Positions 15,166 through 21,665 of a stretch of 29,303 nucleotides of DNA are shown piece by piece. The DNA is from JAGTRB01 sp037439685 (GTDB taxonomy: Archaea; Thermoproteota; Bathyarchaeia; TCS64). The translations under genes were made by a program, and so were the position numbers. The notes below the pieces were generated by a model. It was not told the DNA's origin and made no database searches. It was given only the letters and a program-made list of their open reading frames with translations. The stretch covers positions 1 through 29,303 of the forward strand of contig JBBIVO010000017.1 in the NCBI GenBank assembly GCA_037439685.1. Reading direction: 5' to 3'. Every line of letters starts with the position of its first letter. Position 1 is the stretch's first letter.

Positions 15166-15534
15166 ATGATTTACCTAGGCGATTATATCGCCTTCTGGCT
15201 CTTCGCTGCGATCTTCGTGGCTTTTCTATCCTTGGCAATAATCTTCGCAAGGTTGATAGGGCCTCTGAAGCCTAACCCCATTAAGGAGAACATATATGAG
15301 TGTGGTCAAACCCCTTTCGGTAGGGCTCTGAACCTCAGGATAACCGGGGCAGTCCGCTACTTCGGTTATGCTGTGGCCTTCTTCGCCCTAGACGCCTTCT
15401 CATGGATGGTTCTTACCTCGGCCATATCCACCTCCATCAGGCCTGAGGCCATGGCGATATCATCATTATACGTTCTAATCGTCCTTGTCGGTATAGGCTA
15501 CTTCCTCTCAGAGCTCAGGAAGGTGGTGAGGTAA
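15166..15534 (+). CDS. nuoA: Complex I-like subunit NuoA (FpoA)
   Basis: A 122-residue membrane subunit with three hydrophobic helices (about 9-31, 65-88, 97-115). The loop between helices 1 and 2 carries YECGQTPFGRA, the conserved NuoA element whose cysteine lies near the quinone cavity. The subunit sits at the junction of the membrane arm and the hydrophilic arm, next to NuoH and NuoD. It is the first gene of a thirteen-gene operon, behind a good promoter, and is followed after two bases by nuoB. The length is normal. Confidence 0.95.
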   Translation: MIYLGDYIAFWLFAAIFVAFLSLAIIFARLIGPLKPNPIKENIYECGQTPFGRALNLRITGAVRYFGYAVAFFALDAFSWMVLTSAISTSIRPEAMAISSLYVLIVLVGIGYFLSELRKVVR

Positions 15535-15536
15535 GA

Positions 15537-16046
15537 ATGGAAGCGGAGACGACGGTCAAGGAACGCATCTTTGACAGGTACCATATACCTAAGCCCATCT
15601 ATAACGTTGTGGAGTACATAGCTGGCTGGGCCAGGAAGTTCTCCATCTGGCCCATCCACTTCGTTACGGGATGCTGCAGCCCAGAGTTCATGCAGGTATC
15701 AGGCTCCCGCTTCGATATGGAGAGGCTTGGCATACTGCCCTTCGCCAGCGTCCGCCAGTGCGACTGCATCATGATAGTTGGGGTGATCTCCAGGAAGATG
15801 GGGGAGAGGGTCAAGTACCTCTACGACCAGATGGGGGAGCCGAAGTACGTCGTCTCCGTAGGCGCCTGCCCGACTGGGAAGGGCCCCTTCCACGACTCAT
15901 ACTCTGTGGTGAGGGCCGACGAGATAGTCCCCGTGGATGTATATATCCCGGGATGCCCACCCAGGCCTGAGGCTATAATCCATGGGATGATGCTCCTACA
16001 GGAGAAGATCAAGAGGGAGGTCAAGATAGGTGTCAGAAGGGGATGA
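15537..16046 (+). CDS. nuoB: Complex I-like subunit NuoB, carries cluster N2
   Basis: A 169-residue subunit that binds the last [4Fe-4S] cluster before the quinone. The ligands are all present: the tandem C46/C47 (TGCCSPEFM), C111 (VGACPTGKG) and C140 (IPGCPPRPE). The usual GGM/GG after the third cysteine is replaced by GKGPFHDSY, as in some archaeal enzymes. The fold is shared with the small subunit of [NiFe] hydrogenases. The start is ATG 15537 and the 3' end overlaps nuoC by 17 bases. Confidence 0.95.
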   Translation: MEAETTVKERIFDRYHIPKPIYNVVEYIAGWARKFSIWPIHFVTGCCSPEFMQVSGSRFDMERLGILPFASVRQCDCIMIVGVISRKMGERVKYLYDQMGEPKYVVSVGACPTGKGPFHDSYSVVRADEIVPVDVYIPGCPPRPEAIIHGMMLLQEKIKREVKIGVRRG

Positions 16047-16500
16047 GGCGGCCCTGGTGGAGTCCCTCAAGAAGGCCCACCCAGACCTCCTCGTGGAGGC
16101 TAGGGTTCTAAGGCCTAGAAGGGTCTCCATCCTAGCTAAGAGGGAGCATCTGCTGAGGCTGGCTGAGATTTTGAGGGATGAGTATGGCTTCATCCATCCG
16201 ATATCGGCAGGGGCTGTGGACTACCCCAGAGAGGGGAGGATACAGGTGATCTACTACCTCACCAACCCCTCTGAGAGGTTCATCCTCACCTTGAGGTTAG
16301 ACCTCCCAAGAGGGGAGCCCAAGATCCCATCTATGACCAGGGTCTGGGAGGCGATGAGCTTCCATGAGAGGGAGGCCATGGAGATGTTCGGCATCGATTT
16401 TGAGGGCCATCCAAACCCGGTCCGCCTCCTCCTCCCCCCGGACTGGAGGGGGGGATACCCTTTGAGGAAGGACTTCAAGGGGGAGGGGACTAAGGTTTGA
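16030..16500 (+). CDS. nuoC: Complex I-like subunit NuoC
   Basis: A 156-residue subunit of the hydrophilic arm that packs against NuoD and holds no cofactor. The family segment SFHEREAMEMFGIDFEGHPN (about 109-128) and the terminal LLLPPDWRGGYPLRKDF are diagnostic. The N-terminal half is shorter than in bacteria, as usual for Fpo-like enzymes. The longest start is GTG 16030 inside nuoB; GTG codon 10 is an alternative. The stop overlaps the nuoD start (TTGA). Confidence 0.93.
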   Translation: MSEGDEAALVESLKKAHPDLLVEARVLRPRRVSILAKREHLLRLAEILRDEYGFIHPISAGAVDYPREGRIQVIYYLTNPSERFILTLRLDLPRGEPKIPSMTRVWEAMSFHEREAMEMFGIDFEGHPNPVRLLLPPDWRGGYPLRKDFKGEGTKV

Positions 16501-17612
16501 CGGAGCCCCAGATCGAGCCCGAGATCATGAGGATAAGCTGGGGCCCCCAGCACCCCATGAGCGGTCAGACCAGGATCCTCATAGACGTGGATGGGGAGAT
16601 GGTCCACAGGCTCATAGCAGACCTGGGCTTCACCCACAGGGGGATCGAGAAGATCCTGGAGAACAGGACCTTCCTCCAGGGCCTCATCCCCATCGAGAGG
16701 ATGGTGATGGTGGACACGGCCAACATAGGCTTAGGCTACGTCCTGGCGGTCGAGGAGGCCTTAGGCATAGAGCCTCCTGAGAGGGCCAACTGGATAAGGT
16801 CGATGATCTGCGAGATGTGCAGGATAAACAGCCACCTATACGCCTTCGGCCTCCAAGCTGAGGCGACGGGCTACTTCCCAGCGGTCTTCCTCTGGACGAC
16901 CGTCGACAGGGAGGTCCTCCTAGACCTTCTTGAGAGGTTGACCGGGGCGAGGTGGAGCTACAACTTCATAATCCCCGGAGGGGTGATGAACGACCTCCCA
17001 GAGGGCTTCCAAGATAGGGTGAGGGAGGCGGTCAACTACCTCAGGAGACGCTTCCAGCAGTATTGGGAGGCGATGGTGGAGAACGCGGTCTTCGAGATGA
17101 GGTGTGTGGGCGTCGCGGTCCTCCGAAGAGAGGATGCCATAAGGCTCGGGGCGACCGGGCCGGTCCTAAGGGGCTCAGGCGTAGATATGGATGTGAGGAA
17201 GGATGAGCCCTACGCGGCCTATGGAGACCTCGACTTTAAGGTGATAACCGAGACCGATGGGGATGCCATGGCCAGGCTTAAGGTGAGGTTCCACGAGATA
17301 GGGCAGAGCCTGAATATCATCGAGCAGGCGGCCGATGAGATGCCTGGAGGCCCGGTCAGGGTGAAGATACCCCTCTTCCCGCGGTCTAAGCCGGGGGAGG
17401 CATATAGCAGGGTTGAGACGGCTAGGGGGGAGCTCGGGATCCACATGTTCACCGACGGGGGCATGAACCCCTATAGGGTGAAGATAAACTCCCCATCCCT
17501 CAGGAACATGTTCGTCTTCGAGAGGTTGGCGGAGCTGGACAGGATCCTAGTAGCCGATGTCCCCGTCGTCGTAAACTCCATAGATCCATGGTATCTCGAC
17601 TGTGACAGGTGA
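16497..17612 (+). CDS. nuoD: Complex I-like subunit NuoD with altered quinone site
   Basis: A 371-residue subunit, homologous to hydrogenase large subunits, that forms the quinone pocket with NuoB. FTHRGIEKILENR (45-57) and the C-terminal VVNSIDPWYLDCDR are typical. In mitochondria and Thermus the quinone head group is held by the second His of GPQHPxxHG and by a Tyr in the next helix. Here the loop is GPQHPMSGQ (16-24), with G23 at that His position, and the helix RMVMVDTANIGLGY has M71 where the Tyr aligns. There is no CxxC pair at the nickel positions, so it is not a group 4 hydrogenase. A separate C105/C108 pair (ICEMC) is unusual. It starts at TTG 16497. Confidence 0.93.
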   Translation: MTEPQIEPEIMRISWGPQHPMSGQTRILIDVDGEMVHRLIADLGFTHRGIEKILENRTFLQGLIPIERMVMVDTANIGLGYVLAVEEALGIEPPERANWIRSMICEMCRINSHLYAFGLQAEATGYFPAVFLWTTVDREVLLDLLERLTGARWSYNFIIPGGVMNDLPEGFQDRVREAVNYLRRRFQQYWEAMVENAVFEMRCVGVAVLRREDAIRLGATGPVLRGSGVDMDVRKDEPYAAYGDLDFKVITETDGDAMARLKVRFHEIGQSLNIIEQAADEMPGGPVRVKIPLFPRSKPGEAYSRVETARGELGIHMFTDGGMNPYRVKINSPSLRNMFVFERLAELDRILVADVPVVVNSIDPWYLDCDR

Positions 17613-17627
17613 GAGGAGGAGGCTGAG

Positions 17628-18755
17628 ATGATCCCGTCTTCAGATTGGCGGATTTTGCCCCTAGCCATTATACAGCATCTCCTAGGGCTCTCATCCATCT
17701 CCATTCTAGACATCCTCAACGACCTCTTGAGGATGATCCCAGAATTGCCGAGCCTGCTATGGAGGCTGCTCTGGTTTAACCTAAAGCCGTTGGCCCAGAT
17801 CGTCGTCATCCCAGGCCTGGCCTTCATCCTACTCTTCGCGGTCGTCGTCGTGTGGTTTGAGAGGAAGTTCCTCGCCAGGGCGATGCTCAGGGTTGGCCCA
17901 TACTACTGCGGGGGGCGGTCAGGGGTTCTCCAGCTCATCGCTGACTTCTTGAAGCTCTTCCTCAAGGAGATAGTCATCCCCTACGATGCCCATAGGGCGA
18001 TCTTCTGGTCTATGCCCGTCATCCTCCCAACCATCCCGGCCCTGGCGGTGGCCCTGATCCCCTTCGACTTAGACTGGGTCCTCTTCAGGGCTGGGGGCCT
18101 AAGCCTGCCCATCTTCTTCGCGATAGCGGGCTTCTCACCCCTCATCCCGGTATTCTCGGGTTGGGCGGCCAACAACAAGTACACCATTATAGGGAGCCTG
18201 AGGACCGCCTTCCTCTACATCTCCGCCGAGATACCCCTGGTGATATGCGCGGCCTCGGTGGCCATCATGGCGGAGAGCTTCGACCTGTTGAGGATAGTTG
18301 AGGCTCAGTCCACCTTGTGGTTTGCATTTCCCCAGCTCATAGGCTTCATCATCTTCTTCTTGGGTATGATCATCGAGGCTGAGAGGACCCCCTTCGACAT
18401 CCCAACCGCGGAGGTGGAGCTCGTCCTCGGGTGGAGGACCGAGTTCAGCGGGGTCCTCTTCGGCTTCACCATGATGGCGGAGTATGTGAGCTTCCTGGCA
18501 TGGGCTCTCCTCTTCATAACCCTTTACCTTGGAGGTTACAATGGCCCCGACATTTTTGGCCTCCCCCTCTACAGCCACATCTTCTGGATGCTATTGAAGC
18601 TCGCAGTTCTCGTTCCCATAGTCATATTGATGAGGGGGGTCTTCCCGAGGTTTAGGATGGATCAGCTCCTCCGCCTGGGCTGGTATTACCTCACGCCCCT
18701 CTCCATCCTAAACCTCTTCATAACCCTCGCCCTGAAACTGTTGGGGGTATTCTGA
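17628..18755 (+). CDS. nuoH: Complex I-like subunit NuoH
   Basis: A 375-residue membrane subunit that couples the quinone cavity to the ion-pumping arm. ERKFLARAMLRVGP (canonical ERKxLxRxQxRxGP) and the acidic loop ERTPFDIPTAEVELVLGW (canonical APFDLPEAExELVAG) are both present, the latter with its conserved glutamates. There are eight or so membrane helices. About 60 residues precede the first conserved helix, longer than usual, with an amphipathic stretch near the start. The start is ATG 17628 behind GAGGAGGAGG, 15 bases after nuoD. The stop overlaps nuoI. Confidence 0.95.
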   Translation: MIPSSDWRILPLAIIQHLLGLSSISILDILNDLLRMIPELPSLLWRLLWFNLKPLAQIVVIPGLAFILLFAVVVVWFERKFLARAMLRVGPYYCGGRSGVLQLIADFLKLFLKEIVIPYDAHRAIFWSMPVILPTIPALAVALIPFDLDWVLFRAGGLSLPIFFAIAGFSPLIPVFSGWAANNKYTIIGSLRTAFLYISAEIPLVICAASVAIMAESFDLLRIVEAQSTLWFAFPQLIGFIIFFLGMIIEAERTPFDIPTAEVELVLGWRTEFSGVLFGFTMMAEYVSFLAWALLFITLYLGGYNGPDIFGLPLYSHIFWMLLKLAVLVPIVILMRGVFPRFRMDQLLRLGWYYLTPLSILNLFITLALKLLGVF

Positions 18756-19225
18756 TGAGCCTAGCGAAGAAGGTCCTCAAGCCCCTGATGGTCGTCGCCC
18801 CAAAGGTCCTTAAGAGCTCCCAGACAGTCGCATATCCAGATGAGAGGCTCGTCTTCTCCCCAAGGTTTAGGGGGCGCCACAAGCTCCACCTTGAGAGGTG
18901 CATCCACTGCGGAACCTGCGCGAGGGTCTGCCCCTGCAGCTCCATCCTCTTGGTCGAGGTGGAGGGGAGGGAGGGGAGGTTTCCAAGGATCGACTACGGC
19001 ACATGCAGCCTCTGCGGCTTCTGCGTGGAGTTCTGCCCCACCAAGGCGCTGGAGTTCACAGACCTGGTGGAGTTCTCGAGCGAGGATAGGAGGAGGCTCA
19101 TATACACGCCTGAGATGCTCTCAAAGGTTCCAAGTATCAAGGAGGTGGTCCCAAGGTTGAAGAGGAAGATAGAGCCCTATCTAACAGAGTCCGAGATGAA
19201 ATATAGGATGGTTGAAGATCTATGA
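18755..19225 (+). CDS. nuoI: Complex I-like subunit NuoI, two [4Fe-4S] clusters
   Basis: A 156-residue ferredoxin-like subunit that passes electrons toward NuoB. The two complete cluster motifs are C49-C52-C55-C59P (CIHCGTCARVCP) and C84-C87-C90-C94P (CSLCGFCVEFCP). An extra C61 follows the first motif. It is the most upstream Fe-S subunit encoded here, so the missing electron-input module should dock on it. The start overlaps the nuoH stop (ATGA-type junction) and the stop overlaps the next gene. Confidence 0.96.
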   Translation: MSLAKKVLKPLMVVAPKVLKSSQTVAYPDERLVFSPRFRGRHKLHLERCIHCGTCARVCPCSSILLVEVEGREGRFPRIDYGTCSLCGFCVEFCPTKALEFTDLVEFSSEDRRRLIYTPEMLSKVPSIKEVVPRLKRKIEPYLTESEMKYRMVEDL

Positions 19226-19482
19226 TAGAGCTGATAGTTTTGCTTTCTCTGACAGTTCTCTCAGCGTTCCTCGCAGTCTCACATCCAAACATAGTTTATG
19301 GTGTCATCTTCCTCCTATGCACAAACGTACTGCTGGGAATAATATACTACATGATTGGGGCTCCAATGGCATCCCTCTTCCAGCTCGCCATCTTCGCTGG
19401 CGCGATCGTCGTCTTCTTCATCATCACGGTTATGTTGACAAGGGGCGGAGTTATGGAGACTGAGGAGGAGGGTGAAGGATGA
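19222..19482 (+). CDS. nuoJ: NuoJ, N-terminal half
   Basis: An 86-residue membrane protein covering the first three helices of NuoJ. YGVIFLLCTNVLLGIIYYMIGAP (about 26-48, partial) and the following QLAIFAGAIVVFFIITVML include the conserved helix 3 region that contains the pi-bulge involved in coupling. It ends in an acidic tail (ETEEEGEG). The C-terminal half is the next gene, overlapping by four bases. Methanosarcina Fpo also has a divided J subunit, so this is a natural split, not a frameshift. Confidence 0.93.
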   Translation: MIELIVLLSLTVLSAFLAVSHPNIVYGVIFLLCTNVLLGIIYYMIGAPMASLFQLAIFAGAIVVFFIITVMLTRGGVMETEEEGEG

Positions 19483-19775
19483 GGAGGAGAGGCTTCGACC
19501 TCGGCTCGGCCTTGGCAGCCATCGTCATCATATGCATAGTCTATCTCTTATCGATGCTGGTGGTGGCGGTGCCCTTCCCCATCTTCAGATATGGCCTCGG
19601 AGCCGCCTCAAGGCGCCTGATATCCGTCAACCCCTTCGAGGGGATCTCCTCCGGGGTGAGTAGGTTCCTCTGGGAGAACAGGGCCCTAGACATCACCGTC
19701 CAGGCCTTCGTCATCGTCGTGGCGATAATATGCTGCCTTGCCCTTCTTAAGCCTGGGGAGGTTGAGGCCTCATGA
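19479..19775 (+). CDS. NuoJ, C-terminal half
   Basis: A 98-residue protein with two hydrophobic helices (about 12-33 and 72-92), separated by a loop that includes NPFEGISSGVSRFLWENRALDITVQ. This is the position and pattern of the last two NuoJ helices, where the gap usually reads LLxxYxLPFELxSVLLLVAxIGA. Sequence similarity to bacterial NuoJ is weak, and the call rests mainly on place in the operon and helix count. Start and stop both overlap neighbours, so translation is coupled. Confidence 0.78.
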   Translation: MRRRGFDLGSALAAIVIICIVYLLSMLVVAVPFPIFRYGLGAASRRLISVNPFEGISSGVSRFLWENRALDITVQAFVIVVAIICCLALLKPGEVEAS

Positions 19776-20083
19776 TCCCATATCAGCCCTTCCTCATATC
19801 CACAATCCTGCTGATGGCGGTGGGCCTGGGATGCCTCACGTTGAAGAGAGATATGATACGCCTCTTGATGGGGATTGAGATCCTCTTCAACGCGGCGAAC
19901 CTGAGCTTCATAGCCCTCTCCACCCAGGTTGAGGGCTTCGTGGACCCATTACCCCAGTCCGTAGTCATGATGGCCATCGTCCTAGACGGGGCTGTAATAG
20001 CCGTTGGGTTGACCATGACACTGAATGTCTACAGGCATTATAGAACGATAGATGTGAGGAGGCTGAGGCGGTTAAGATGGTGA
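19772..20083 (+). CDS. nuoK: Complex I-like subunit NuoK, MrpC-like
   Basis: A 103-residue protein with three membrane helices. E36 in MGIEILFNAANL matches the essential ion-path glutamate of E. coli NuoK. The second essential glutamate (E72 in E. coli) appears as D72 in AIVLDGAVIAVGL, though the alignment around it needs gaps. The segment DPLPQSVVMMAIV resembles the DPLPQALVLTAIVI of Mrp antiporter subunit C more than bacterial NuoK. It overlaps nuoN by seven bases. Confidence 0.93.
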   Translation: MIPYQPFLISTILLMAVGLGCLTLKRDMIRLLMGIEILFNAANLSFIALSTQVEGFVDPLPQSVVMMAIVLDGAVIAVGLTMTLNVYRHYRTIDVRRLRRLRW

Positions 20084-21597
20084 TCGATTGGCCTTTAGAA
20101 CAACTACAGCTTCCATCCTCCCTATTGGTTCTCCTCATCGGGGGCCTGGCGGCTCCATTCACGGGCCTCCTGGGCGAGAGGCTTGGGGTGAGATGGATCA
20201 GGGAGCTGTGGGTCGCCTTCGTCTCATCCGCGGCCCTCATCTCCATCTACCTCCTCTTCCAGCAGCTTAGGGCCAGACCTGACGGCGTCCTCCTGATCAA
20301 CCCATGGGGCCAGCCTCCACCTCTAGGAGGCTGCTTCGAGGCCGATGCCCTAAGCCTCTTCATGGCTGGGAGCGTAGCCTTCCTTGGCCTACTGGTGGCC
20401 ATATACTCCTTCAGCTACATGGAGCGGGTGGGCCGCCTGAATGAGTACTACGCCCTACTCCTATTCATGATGGCTGGCATGACTGGGGTGGCGATGGCGG
20501 GAGACTTCTTCACCCTATTCGTCTTCTGGGAGATGATGAGCCTGTCGAGCTATGTCCTCGTCGCCTTCATGAAGGAGAGGTGGGCCCCGATAGAGGCCGG
20601 CTTCAAATACCTCCTCATGAGCGCCTCGGCCGGCGCCTTCCTCCTCCTGAGCATGTCCCTCATCTACGGGATGACCGGCACCCTAAACTTCGCCCAGATC
20701 TCGGCTGGCCTAAGGGAGGCACCCCCAACACCCTGGCTGATAGTCCTATTCAGCTGTCTAATCGTGGGCTTCGGGGTGAAGTCGGCCATCGTCCCCCTCC
20801 ACACCTGGCTTCCAGACGCCCATCCTGAGGCCCCGAGCCCCATCAGCGCGATGCTCTCCGGGGTGGTTATAGAGACGGGCCTATACGGGTTGACGAGGGT
20901 TCTATACCTCGTCTTCACCCCACCCCTCTTCCAGATACCCCTCTCAGCCCTAGCCGTATTGACGATGACCCTCGCCAACCTATGGGCCCTCCTCCAGAGG
21001 GATATAAAGAGGCTTCTGGCCTACTCCAGCATAGCCCAGATCGGATATATGCTCATAGGCGTGGCATCCGGCACATCCTACGGGATAATGGGGACCTTCC
21101 TCCACGTCTTCAACCACTCTCTGATGAAGGGCCTGGCATTCCTAGCCTCGGGCTCGATAGTCCACGAGGCCGAGACGAGGGATATAGAGAGTCTTCGAGG
21201 GGTTGGGAGGATGATGCCCATCTCAACCCTCGCCCTCTTCATCTCCCTCCTCGGCCTAGGGGGCGTACCATCCACAAACGGGTTTGTCAGCAAGTTCATC
21301 CTCTTCAACTCGGCCATCCTCATCGGGGCCCCATGGCTCGCAGTGGCAGGGGTGCTCAACAGCGCCTTCAGCATGGCCTACTACCTAAGGGTGATGAAGG
21401 CCCTGATATCGAAGCCGGAGGGGGGGTTGAAGGCGAGGGAGGCACCAACGCTGATGGTATCGGTCACAGCGGTCATGGCTGCGCTCATCATCCTTCTGGG
21501 CGTGTGGCCTGAGCCAGCTATAAGGTATGCGAGCGAGGCCTCACAAGCCCTTGTGGAGGGGCTTCAGAACTACATCGGGGCGGTGGTATCATGGTGA
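20077..21597 (+). CDS. nuoN: Antiporter-like subunit, NuoN type
   Basis: A 506-residue proton-translocating subunit with about 14 membrane helices. The key charged residues are E152 (FVFWEMMSLSSYV), K235 and H242 (VKSAIVPLHTWLPDAHPEAP), the KR of RDIKRLLAYSSIAQIGY and the late K of GFVSKFIL. VLNSAFSMAYYLRVMKAL near the end is the NuoN pattern, with some MrpD character. Its place straight after nuoK, before nuoL and nuoM, is unlike the bacterial order. Together with L and two M copies the operon encodes four such subunits. Confidence 0.92.
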   Translation: MVIDWPLEQLQLPSSLLVLLIGGLAAPFTGLLGERLGVRWIRELWVAFVSSAALISIYLLFQQLRARPDGVLLINPWGQPPPLGGCFEADALSLFMAGSVAFLGLLVAIYSFSYMERVGRLNEYYALLLFMMAGMTGVAMAGDFFTLFVFWEMMSLSSYVLVAFMKERWAPIEAGFKYLLMSASAGAFLLLSMSLIYGMTGTLNFAQISAGLREAPPTPWLIVLFSCLIVGFGVKSAIVPLHTWLPDAHPEAPSPISAMLSGVVIETGLYGLTRVLYLVFTPPLFQIPLSALAVLTMTLANLWALLQRDIKRLLAYSSIAQIGYMLIGVASGTSYGIMGTFLHVFNHSLMKGLAFLASGSIVHEAETRDIESLRGVGRMMPISTLALFISLLGLGGVPSTNGFVSKFILFNSAILIGAPWLAVAGVLNSAFSMAYYLRVMKALISKPEGGLKAREAPTLMVSVTAVMAALIILLGVWPEPAIRYASEASQALVEGLQNYIGAVVSW

Positions 21598-21613
21598 CGG
21601 AGGAACGTAAACC

Positions 21614-21620
21614 CTTTATA
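21614..21620 (+). promoter_or_regulatory. Possible internal promoter before nuoL
   Basis: CTTTATA in the only sizeable gap of the first half of the operon (21598-21665). It predicts a start near 21643, just before the AGGGGGG ribosome-binding sequence of nuoL. It could boost the antiporter genes. Confidence 0.3.
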
Positions 21621-21665
21621 GATCATGCTGGGAAAGATGGAGGAAATCTTAAGGGGGGTAGATGA

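Noticed and set aside
16497..17612. NuoD as a group 4 hydrogenase catalytic subunit because of the ICEMC pair and DPWYLDC end
   Set aside because: The cysteines are not at the nickel-binding CxxC positions, and the L1 position has none.
19222..19775. NuoJ broken by a frameshift
   Set aside because: Both halves have their own start, a four-base overlap and intact ends, and a divided J is known in Fpo.
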